A stretch of DNA of 64,000 nucleotides from Spirosoma fluviale (GTDB lineage Bacteria; Bacteroidota; Bacteroidia; Cytophagales; Spirosomataceae): NCBI GenBank assembly GCA_945906795.1, contig CAMDRO010000002.1, forward strand, positions 1 through 64,000. The letters are read 5' to 3'. The translations under genes were made by a program, and so were the position numbers. The notes below the pieces were generated by a model, which saw only the letters and a list, made by a program, of their open reading frames with translations, was not told the origin of the DNA and made no database searches. This document shows, piece by piece, positions 1 through 5,668 of the stretch. Numbering within the stretch: position 1 is the stretch's first letter; every line of letters begins with the position of its first letter.

Positions 1-83
1 GAATTTCGTTTGGTACGTACCCAACCCTTCACCGTGATGGCTTGTTGGGCTGCTGTTAAACCTAATATTTCTTTAATTTGCAT
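1..83 (-). CDS. asnS: Asparagine-tRNA ligase, N-terminal start only (cut by window edge)
   Basis: Only the first 27 codons are inside the window. The minus strand from position 83 reads MQIKEILGLTAAQQ followed by ITVKGWVRTKRNS. The GWVRTKR segment is the start of the OB-fold anticodon-binding domain of class II asparaginyl/aspartyl-tRNA synthetases. The enzyme charges tRNA-Asn in the cytoplasm. It is transcribed away from rpoN, and in many Bacteroidota asnS and rpoN are neighbours, which supports the call. With so little sequence, an aspartyl or lysyl relative cannot be strictly excluded. Confidence 0.72.
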   Translation of the reverse strand, partial: MQIKEILGLTAAQQAITVKGWVRTKRN

Positions 84-178
84 GCGATAATAAATCAAAA
101 GGCCCTTTAGATGGGCAATAACCCTCAAAATTACGTTAAAAAAACGGATTTTTTTTATTTATTTACGATTAACGATTA

Positions 179-212
179 TTTTTAACATTGATTGTAAATC
201 GGCTTATATTTG
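179..212 (+). promoter_or_regulatory. Predicted Bacteroidota-type promoter of rpoN
   Basis: A TATATTTG octamer at 205-212 matches the Bacteroidota -7 consensus TAnnTTTG. A T-rich -33 element lies about 20 bases upstream near 180. The rpoN start codon follows 17 bases after the -7 box, giving a very short leader. This is a consensus match by eye only. Confidence 0.5.
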
Positions 213-228
213 CTCCAATTAAATTGAT

Positions 229-1662
229 ATGTCAAATTTATCCTTAAAACTTTCTCAGCAGCAGCGTTTATCTCCACAGCAGATCCAATTGATCAAGTTG
301 TTACAGATTCCTACGGCTGAATTGGCGGCTCGGATTGAGGATGAATTGGAGGAGAATCCGGCTTTAGAGGAGGGTCCTGAAATGAATGATTTGGATGAGC
401 CTGTAGAACGAGAAACGGTGGATGATTTAGAGCGGGAGGAATTGGAAATAGAGGATTATTTGCAGGATGATTACTCGGGGTACAAAATGGCGGGGGATTC
501 TTATGACCCTAATGAGGAGACTAAGGAGCGACCGATGGCAACGGTTTCGAGTGCCGAGGAATATTTGCTCATGCAGATTGGTTTTATTCTCAAAACGGAA
601 CGGGAACAGTTGTTGGCCCAACAGATCATCGGATCTTTGGAAGTTGATGGTTATTTAAGGCGTAATATAGAGAGCATAGTCAATGATTTGGAATTTACGA
701 TTGGCTTTATGACGACTTATGCGGAGGTGGAGGGGATCTTGAAAAAAGTGCAGGAGTTGGACCCAGCTGGAATAGGGGCGAGGGATTTGCAGGAGTGTTT
801 GTCGCTTCAATTGCATCGAAGGGAAGTGGATGAGCCGGCTTATGGCTTGGCGATTCAATTGATTGACCACTATTTTGATGAGTTTTCAAAAAAACATTTT
901 TCACAGATTCAACAAAAGTTAGGAGTGGATGATGCCTTATTAAAGCAGGCCATCAAAATTATTACTCGCTTAAATCCTAAGCCAGGAGGGACAGAAGTGG
1001 GGGAGGTGGCCCCTTATTTGCAACCTGATTTCATTGTAACGGCTTTGGACGGGAAGTTAGAGATTAAATTAAATGGTAAAAATGCCCCTGAATTACGGGT
1101 GAGTAGGGCATTTCAGGATATGTTACAGACGTATGCCAAAGGAGATAAGCAGCAAAAAGACATTAAAGAGGCGGTGACCTTTATTAAACATAAATTAGAT
1201 TCGGCTTCTTGGTTTATTCAGGCTATTCAGCAGCGTCAAGGAACTTTGATGAAAACGATGGAGGGAATTGTGGGCAAGCAATATGCGTTTTTTCTGACGG
1301 GGGATGATGCACAATTGAGGCCTTTAAAAATGAAAGAGATTGCGGCGATGATTGGGATGGATATTTCAACCGTGTCTAGGGTGGTATCGGCGAAGTCGGT
1401 GCAAACGGATTTTGGGATGTTTCCTTTGAAATATTTCTTTTCTGAGGGAATCATGCATGATTCGGGGGAAGATATATCAACGCGAGAATTGAAGAACATT
1501 TTGCGGGAGATTATAGAGCAGGAGCCTGTGGGTTCACCTCATACGGATGAAGCATTGGAAAAGCTATTGGCCGAAAAAGGCTATGTAGTGAAGCGCCGCA
1601 CGGTGGCCAAATATCGGGAAGCCTTGGGGATTCCGGTGGCAAGGTTGAGGAAAGGGGTTTAA
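229..1662 (+). CDS. rpoN: RNA polymerase sigma-54 factor RpoN
   Basis: This 477-residue protein has the full sigma-54 layout. A Gln/Leu-rich activator-interacting region I (about residues 1-50, with LSPQQIQLIKLLQIPTAEL) is followed by an acidic region II (about 50-100). The core-binding domain comes next, then an HTH around MKEIAAMIGMDISTVSRVV for the -12 element. A C-terminal RpoN box (RRTVAKYREALGIP, about residues 455-468) reads the -24 element. It directs RNA polymerase to -24/-12 promoters that need AAA+ activators. Start and length agree with the family. Three REP hairpins follow the stop codon directly. No enhancer-binding protein is encoded in the window. Confidence 0.97.
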   Translation: MSNLSLKLSQQQRLSPQQIQLIKLLQIPTAELAARIEDELEENPALEEGPEMNDLDEPVERETVDDLEREELEIEDYLQDDYSGYKMAGDSYDPNEETKERPMATVSSAEEYLLMQIGFILKTEREQLLAQQIIGSLEVDGYLRRNIESIVNDLEFTIGFMTTYAEVEGILKKVQELDPAGIGARDLQECLSLQLHRREVDEPAYGLAIQLIDHYFDEFSKKHFSQIQQKLGVDDALLKQAIKIITRLNPKPGGTEVGEVAPYLQPDFIVTALDGKLEIKLNGKNAPELRVSRAFQDMLQTYAKGDKQQKDIKEAVTFIKHKLDSASWFIQAIQQRQGTLMKTMEGIVGKQYAFFLTGDDAQLRPLKMKEIAAMIGMDISTVSRVVSAKSVQTDFGMFPLKYFFSEGIMHDSGEDISTRELKNILREIIEQEPVGSPHTDEALEKLLAEKGYVVKRRTVAKYREALGIPVARLRKGV

Positions 1663-1666
1663 TCTT

Positions 1667-1755
1667 GTAGAGACGCGATACTTCGCGTCTAAAAAAATGT
1701 AGAGACGCGATACCTCGCGTCTAACAAAAAGTAGAGACGCGATACCTCGCGTCTA
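1667..1755 (+). repeat. Three REP hairpins in tandem (GTAG foot)
   Basis: Units start at 1667, 1699 and 1731, all in plus orientation and separated by short A-rich linkers (7-8 bases). Each unit is a GTAG foot followed by arm AGACGCGA, a four-base loop and arm TCGCGTCT. The first loop is TACT and the other two are TACC. The array begins 5 bases after the rpoN stop codon, so it would form hairpins in the rpoN 3' UTR. It belongs to the same family as the units around the RAYT gene at 4867-5367. Confidence 0.93.
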
Positions 1756-1812
1756 AAAAAAAAGAGTTTAGGTATTAGGCAATAAATTTTAGCATGTTAA
1801 AATGAACAAATT

Positions 1813-2589
1813 ATGGAATTTAACTATTTGAAATTACATCGTTCGGGGTCTATTTGGACCATTGAATTAAATAGGCCTGAGGTTTTCAATGCGTTGAATC
1901 CTGGGTTAAGTCATGAAATACGTGAGGTGGCGGAAGCGGCTCAAATCTCTGATTTGGTGCGAGTTTTAGTCATTACGGGTTCTGGAAAGGCATTCTGTTC
2001 TGGGGCTGATTTAAAGGCTGGGGTAACGGATCCTGATTTAGGAAATGTTTTGAGAGCTACGTATAACCCGATGATTTTGGCATTGCGTGGATTAAATAAG
2101 CCTGTGATTGGGGCGATCAATGGGGTAGCGGCGGGAGCAGGTTGCAGCTTGGCTTTGGCCTGTGATTATTTAATTGCCAAAGAAGGAGCGTATTTTTCTG
2201 AATTGTTTATACAAATAGGCCTGGCGATGGATGCGGGTAGTACCGCCTTTTTAATGCAATCGGTGGGATATCACAAGGCTTTTGAGCTAGCAAGCACAGG
2301 AAATCGTGTTTCTGCTGTGGAAGCGAAAGAAATTGGTTTTGTGGCGGAAGTTATCAGTGAAGATACTTGGCAAGGCCGAGTGGATGCTTTGGCAAAGGAA
2401 TTTTCCGAAAGGCCAACTTTAGCCATTGGACTGATGAAGCAGGCTTTGCAAAAGGCTCAAAACCAGGATTTAGCTAATGTATTGGAGTCTGAGGCAAAGG
2501 GTCAGTCCATCGCGGGTAGGTCTGCAGATTTTTCTGAGGGAGTCATGTCTTTCATGCAGAAAAGAGCCCCTAAATTTACGGGGAAATAA
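1813..2589 (+). CDS. Enoyl-CoA hydratase/isomerase (crotonase) family protein, PaaG-like
   Basis: This 258-residue cytoplasmic protein has the crotonase fold. AFCSGADLKAG (about residues 60-70) and INGVAAGAGCSLALACD (about 103-119) form the CoA oxyanion hole. A conserved Asp/Gly segment (IQIGLAMDAGST, about 137-148) resembles that of PaaG-type isomerases. Family members hydrate or isomerise acyl-CoA double bonds in fatty-acid or phenylacetate breakdown. No phenylacetate or beta-oxidation gene lies nearby, so the substrate is open. The gene is separated from rpoN by the REP array and is probably transcribed on its own. Confidence 0.88.
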   Translation: MEFNYLKLHRSGSIWTIELNRPEVFNALNPGLSHEIREVAEAAQISDLVRVLVITGSGKAFCSGADLKAGVTDPDLGNVLRATYNPMILALRGLNKPVIGAINGVAAGAGCSLALACDYLIAKEGAYFSELFIQIGLAMDAGSTAFLMQSVGYHKAFELASTGNRVSAVEAKEIGFVAEVISEDTWQGRVDALAKEFSERPTLAIGLMKQALQKAQNQDLANVLESEAKGQSIAGRSADFSEGVMSFMQKRAPKFTGK

Positions 2590-2616
2590 AGATTTTTGAA
2601 TTTTTTAGGCTAAGCC

Positions 2617-2647
2617 TTTTCAAATTGCCTAAGAAATTTTACCTTTG
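2617..2647 (+). promoter_or_regulatory. Predicted promoter of tRNA-Arg
   Basis: TTTT at 2617-2620 and TACCTTTG at 2640-2647 are spaced by 19 bases, matching the Bacteroidota -33/-7 consensus (TTTG, TAnnTTTG). Transcription would start around 2654, about 12 bases before the mature tRNA 5' end. Confidence 0.65.
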
Positions 2648-2665
2648 CAGTCCCTTAGGGATATT

Positions 2666-2739
2666 GGTTGCGTAGCTCAATTGGATAGAGCATCTCACTA
2701 CGGATGAGAAGGTTTGGGGTTCGAATCCCTACGCGATCA
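2666..2739 (+). tRNA. tRNA-Arg (anticodon ACG)
   Basis: A 74-base cloverleaf can be folded by eye. The acceptor arms GGTTGCG/CGCGATC pair with two wobbles. The D arm is GCTC...GAGC. The anticodon arm is TCTCA-CTACGGA-TGAGA, placing ACG at positions 34-36. The T arm has loop TTCGAAT, and the discriminator base is A. The 3' CCA is not encoded. Anticodon A34 would need deamination to inosine by TadA to read CGU, CGC and CGA. Confidence 0.96.
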
Positions 2740-2750
2740 CTAGAATTTTC

Positions 2751-2789
2751 AAAAAATGCCTGTAAATCAATGATTTATAGGCATTTTTT
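2751..2789 (+). terminator. Intrinsic terminator after tRNA-Arg
   Basis: A strong stem pairs ATGCCTGTAAATC with GATTTATAGGCAT around a tiny loop and is followed by a T run. It starts about 12 bases after the tRNA. The A run on the left could let it act on both strands. Confidence 0.8.
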
Positions 2790-2870
2790 ATGGTAAAGGT
2801 TTTGGTTGAGTATGTTTTAATTCGGGATCAATCTTAAGATTGTGAATAAGTCAACAATGGCGATAAACCT

Positions 2871-3023
2871 TTATTGATTAGTTTTTAATTTTCGTTTATT
2901 AATGTATTCTTTGAATTCTACGAATGACATTCCCTGAGTTTCTTTTGAGATTTTTTCTTTCACTGCTCTAAAGAACTTAACTGTATCAAATTCTTTTTCT
3001 GGTATTGTTTCGTTAGTTTTCAT
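2871..3023 (-). CDS. Small protein after Fic, possible antitoxin-like partner
   Basis: I choose the ATG at 3023 (50 residues). It overlaps the last 11 bases of the fic gene, the usual sign of translational coupling; a longer frame starting at 3065 lies deep inside fic. The protein is charged, with a central [15 protein letters not shown] segment followed by [14 protein letters not shown]. Short proteins with an FDxVKxxR...MSxEE pattern are often seen beside toxins and look antitoxin-like. The (S/T)xxxE(G/N) motif of FicA/VbhA antitoxins is not visible here. Function unproven. Confidence 0.55.
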   Translation of the reverse strand: MKTNETIPEKEFDTVKFFRAVKEKISKETQGMSFVEFKEYINKRKLKTNQ

Positions 3024-3570
3024 CACCTTCTTTCTCGTATCCTTCATAATAATAGGACTGCTCAATTCCTTTAAAAATAACTTCTCTATTATTTATTTCG
3101 TCAGTTAAGTTTTGACTTAATAAAGTCCTTAATTCTAACCCATTAATAGGGCTTCTTTCCATAGCTTGTAAGTACAATGACTTATCTACAAATTGCCAAT
3201 TCACTAATTTTTTAAGCCTAGTTTTTAAAATCATATCAAGCCAAATACGCATGGTTCTTCCATTGCCCTCCATAAAAGGATGAGCTATATTCATTTCAAT
3301 ATATTTTGCGATAATTTCTTCGAAATTGCTCTCTGGCATTTGCTCAATTTTTACCAAAATTTCATTTATATATATAGCGTTTGCAAATCTAAAACCGCCT
3401 TTCGAGATGTTGTGCGTGCGTACTTTTCCGGCAAAATCGTATAATTCATTAAAAAGATAACGATGTATCTCCATAAGACCTCTGGTGGTTCCTACTTCGA
3501 TTTTGTCAATATCATTTGATTCGAATAAACGAAATGCGTTTTCTAAACTATTTTTATCAATATTTTTCAT
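3013..3570 (-). CDS. fic: Fic family AMP-transferase, self-inhibited (class III type)
   Basis: This 185-residue protein carries the canonical Fic motif [12 protein letters not shown] at residues 97-108. H97 is the catalytic base, and E101 and the GNGR loop bind the phosphates of ATP. Fic enzymes move AMP (or other nucleotide parts) onto hydroxyl side chains of target proteins. The C-terminus carries SYYYEGY at 172-178, which fits the inhibitory (S/T)xxxE(G/N) motif that class III Fic proteins place in a C-terminal helix to block ATP orientation. The protein should therefore be autoinhibited. A small coupled gene follows. The target is unknown. Confidence 0.9.
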   Translation of the reverse strand: MKNIDKNSLENAFRLFESNDIDKIEVGTTRGLMEIHRYLFNELYDFAGKVRTHNISKGGFRFANAIYINEILVKIEQMPESNFEEIIAKYIEMNIAHPFMEGNGRTMRIWLDMILKTRLKKLVNWQFVDKSLYLQAMERSPINGLELRTLLSQNLTDEINNREVIFKGIEQSYYYEGYEKEGDEN

Positions 3571-3643
3571 ATAATGACAGATCTACAAATCGGTTTATTC
3601 AGTTCCAAAAATACTCAAAATGTTCATCATTTAATTAAAAGAG

Positions 3644-3775
3644 TCTAATTTTCATGCATTCAATCGGGTTGATTTGCTCGTGCGCTGCGCTTACAGCTAA
3701 ACGTTGATTCCCAAAAGGACCTTTCGTTAATTCTTCTATTTTGAGTCCACGACAATGAATGCGGTAACCAGGAAA
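3644..3775 (-). pseudogene. Possible gene remnant cut by a REP unit
   Basis: The minus strand is open without stops from the REP edge to a TAA. It reads PGYRIHCRGLKIEELT, then KGPFGNQRLAVSAAHEQINP and IECMKIRLF. It has no start codon and looks like the C-terminal end of a protein whose upstream part is gone; the REP unit lies exactly at the broken side. Composition is coding-like and differs from the AT-rich DNA around it. I do not recognise the family. Confidence 0.35.
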
Positions 3776-3800
3776 TAGACGCGAGGTATCGCGTCTCTAC
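3776..3800 (-). repeat. Single REP unit (minus orientation, TACC loop)
   Basis: One unit with the GTAG foot on the minus strand at 3800-3797, arms AGACGCGA/TCGCGTCT and loop TACC. Confidence 0.9.
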
Positions 3801-3993
3801 CCTATACCTAAAATTGATTTTTGTTAATTATCAACAATATATGATGGATTTCTCTTAAATAAATCTACTTTACAAATATAGCAGATTACAGAATTTTTGA
3901 TTTCATCAATATATTATGTGTATTTTATGAGTTTTAACTGATAGGTGTCAAATATGACATTTTCTTTTATTCATTTTATAGATACTTTTAGAT

Positions 3994-4224
3994 ATGAAGT
4001 TGACGAAAGGTGAAGTTGCTTTGCTGATAGGTTCTAATTTAAGAGTGATTAGAATGTCAAAACATATTACTATAGAGAAATTAGCGTTTGAAACAGGAAT
4101 GGATTCAAAGCAAATAATTCGGATTGAATTAGGTCAAATCAATACCAGTATTTTTCAGATTTATAGGGTTATCAGGGCAATGAAAATTCATATGTATGAG
4201 GTGTTTTTATTTAGCGATAAATAG
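3994..4224 (+). CDS. XRE-family helix-turn-helix regulator
   Basis: This 76-residue protein is a single Cro/CI-type DNA-binding domain: IGSNLRVIRMSKHITIEKLA (about 12-31), then the recognition region TGMDSKQIIRIELGQINTS (about 34-52). It has no extra ligand domain. It precedes a membrane-anchored protein gene, and a small inverted repeat and a direct repeat lie between the two. It could be an autoregulator or an orphan antitoxin-like repressor. The first methionine is followed directly by the domain. Confidence 0.85.
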   Translation: MKLTKGEVALLIGSNLRVIRMSKHITIEKLAFETGMDSKQIIRIELGQINTSIFQIYRVIRAMKIHMYEVFLFSDK

Positions 4225-4226
4225 CT

Positions 4227-4243
4227 TGTCGATCAGATCGACA
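4227..4243. repeat. Small inverted repeat after the XRE gene
   Basis: TGTCGAT and ATCGACA flank a CAG spacer, 3 bases after the stop codon. It could be an operator or a weak hairpin; it has no T run. Confidence 0.4.
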
Positions 4244-4267
4244 GGTCAATTAATTAGCAATCCGACT

Positions 4268-4290
4268 CATCTAGCTTAGCATCTAGCTTA
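4268..4290 (+). repeat. Tandem 12-bp direct repeat upstream of 4317
   Basis: CATCTAGCTTAG at 4268-4279 is followed at once by CATCTAGCTTA at 4280-4290. It sits 26 bases before the chosen start of the next gene, where a regulator binding site would be expected. Confidence 0.45.
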
Positions 4291-4316
4291 ACAATAAATT
4301 TCAGTTGATTTTTGAT

Positions 4317-4739
4317 ATGGATTACTTTAATAGTATGTGGGTCTTTGTAATTGGCTTGATTATAGGCCTTGTTTTTCATTTTTTTAAGTGGAAAATCACA
4401 ACCACTAAATCGGATACATTAATAGTCCCTAGGATTAATGTGGATCAATATTTTAATGAGCTTGAAATTTGTGTATTTCAGAAAATTTTAGCGTCGAAAG
4501 ATAAAAGTATTTCAAGCCACGACCTTAATTTGCTCATTGGACAAGAAAATCTTTCTACTACTGAATTAAATCGATTAAGACGTAATTTATTGAAAGATCT
4601 TAATTTGAAAATACAAACTGTATTTGGGATTTCTAATGGCATTTGGCAGGTTGATTCCTTCGAAGATAAGAAGTTGAAAAAATACGTGCCATCTAAAAAG
4701 TTTAAATTAGCCGAATTAAAGAAGATGTTTCTTTCGTAG
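4317..4739 (+). CDS. Membrane-anchored protein with a winged-helix-like C-terminal part
   Basis: I choose the ATG at 4317 (140 residues) over an upstream TTG at 4305, because it leads directly into one hydrophobic helix (MWVFVIGLIIGLVFHFF). The rest is cytoplasmic and charged. ISSHDLNLLIGQENLSTTEL, followed by NRLRRNLLKDLN, looks like a helix-turn-helix or winged-helix unit, and GISNGIWQVDS could be its wing. Membrane-tethered proteins of this kind occur in Bacteroidota, but I cannot name the family. The stop codon TAG comes from the GTAG foot of the REP unit at 4736. It probably follows the XRE gene in one transcript. Confidence 0.6.
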   Translation: MDYFNSMWVFVIGLIIGLVFHFFKWKITTTKSDTLIVPRINVDQYFNELEICVFQKILASKDKSISSHDLNLLIGQENLSTTELNRLRRNLLKDLNLKIQTVFGISNGIWQVDSFEDKKLKKYVPSKKFKLAELKKMFLS

Positions 4740-4792
4740 AGACGCGATACTTCGCGTCTAAAAAAACGTAGAGACGCGATACTTCGCGTCTA
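4736..4792 (+). repeat. Two REP units in direct orientation (TACT loop)
   Basis: Units at 4736-4760 and 4768-4792 share the GTAG foot, arms AGACGCGA/TCGCGTCT and loop TACT. The first overlaps the stop codon of the preceding gene. Confidence 0.93.
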
Positions 4793-4828
4793 TTGGTAAA
4801 TCAAAATATGATGTGAATCCATTTTCAT

Positions 4829-4853
4829 TAGACGCGAAGTATCGCGTCTCTAC
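4829..4853 (-). repeat. REP unit 13 bases beyond the RAYT stop codon
   Basis: Minus-orientation unit (GTAG at 4853-4850, TACT loop). With the plus-orientation unit at 4768 it forms an inverted pair, as in BIME arrangements of REP elements. Confidence 0.93.
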
Positions 4854-4866
4854 AAATTGGGTCCAA

Positions 4867-5367
4867 TTACCCTTTAATTGGATTATCGTAAATATATTGA
4901 ATCACGTTTTCTAATTCTTGTTCATTTCGTACAATCCGATCATAATACAACTTTTGCCATGTAAAATTCGGCTCAATTTTACGAGCTTCAATCGTCACAG
5001 AAGATTTAAAACCTCGTATGATTGAAGCTAAATTATTCGATTGTGGTCCCATTTTTTTTTGATTGACGAATGTATTTGTCAACTTATTTGCAAATAAAAT
5101 CCCATGTAAATGATCTGGCATAATGATGTAAGGGCCCAGACTTATAAATGGAAAAAACTCAGGAATCCGTAGCCAATTAGTATTTGCGATTAATCCTATT
5201 GAATTTAAGCTAACGGTTTCAAGAACCAATTTTCCGAAAACCGGGTGCATTTTTTTCAGACAAATAGTTACAAAATAGACCCCAGAAGATGAATAATCCC
5301 ACCAATCAGCCCGTATTGTTTTTATTTGGTATTTGTTTTGCTCAATCTTACCGATGCTATTTTTCAT
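4867..5367 (-). CDS. REP-associated tyrosine transposase (RAYT), Y1 family
   Basis: This 166-residue protein is a single Y1/HUH nuclease domain. The HUH metal motif is H86-L-H88 in MPDHLHGIL, and the catalytic tyrosine is most likely Y158 in IQYIYDNP. The conserved WQKLYYDRIVRN block lies between them. Such enzymes nick and join single-stranded DNA at hairpins that carry a 5' GTAG. REP hairpins with exactly that foot lie 13 bases after its stop codon and 85 bases before its start. No left/right ends of an IS200-type element and no tnpB are seen, so it looks like a domesticated single-copy enzyme maintaining the REP family. Length is normal for RAYTs. Confidence 0.93.
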   Translation of the reverse strand: MKNSIGKIEQNKYQIKTIRADWWDYSSSGVYFVTICLKKMHPVFGKLVLETVSLNSIGLIANTNWLRIPEFFPFISLGPYIIMPDHLHGILFANKLTNTFVNQKKMGPQSNNLASIIRGFKSSVTIEARKIEPNFTWQKLYYDRIVRNEQELENVIQYIYDNPIKG

Positions 5368-5452
5368 GATTCAATATTCAATTAGTTTTTGAGTAAATCA
5401 ATGTTGGCCAATAGAATATCAAATAGGTGATCAAAGGATCGCGTTTGAAAAT

Positions 5453-5527
5453 GTAGAGACGCGATACTTCGCGTCTATTTCACATGTATGTATCCACCCA
5501 TTGTAGAGACGCGATACTTCGCGTCTA
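5453..5527 (+). repeat. Two REP units upstream of RAYT (TACT loop)
   Basis: Units at 5453-5477 and 5503-5527, plus orientation, identical 25-base core, separated by 25 bases. Confidence 0.93.
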
Positions 5528-5568
5528 TTTTATTATGGATGTGCAACATGATTTTGATTCGTCACAAA

Positions 5569-5668
5569 AGACGCGAAGTATCGCGTCTCTACAGGAACTG
5601 GAAATCAGACGCGAAGTATCGCGTCTCTACAGGAAATTGGGAAAAGACGCGAAGTATCGCGTCTCTAC
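5569..5668 (-). repeat. Three REP units overlapping the 3' end of the aminopeptidase gene
   Basis: Minus-orientation units end at 5592, 5630 and 5668, all with TACT loops. The spacers between them are about 14 bases and resemble each other (aggaact/aggaaat starts), so the array probably grew by duplication of unit plus spacer. The units at 5630 and 5668 are translated as the end of the M1 peptidase; the GTAG of the unit at 5592 gives its stop codon. Confidence 0.92.

Larger units (their letters stand above)
3571..3993. other. 423-base stretch without an intact gene
   Basis: It contains a coding-like minus-strand remnant (about 3644-3775), one REP unit (3776-3800) and about 190 bases of AT-rich DNA before the XRE regulator gene at 3994. 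I see no other gene or RNA here. Confidence 0.6.

Noticed and set aside
1667..1755. CRISPR-like array after rpoN
   Set aside because: Repeats are palindromic with a GTAG foot, linkers are only 7-8 A-rich bases and not unique spacers, and no cas genes are near.
3024..3065. Longer start for the small gene after fic
   Set aside because: It would overlap fic by over 50 bases; the ATG at 3023 gives the common short overlap.
4867..5367. IS200/IS605 insertion sequence
   Set aside because: No tnpB, no subterminal left/right end hairpins of an IS; the motif set and REP flanks fit RAYT better.
2666..5668. Genomic island with tRNA-Arg att site
   Set aside because: No second copy of the tRNA 3' end and no integrase were found within the window.
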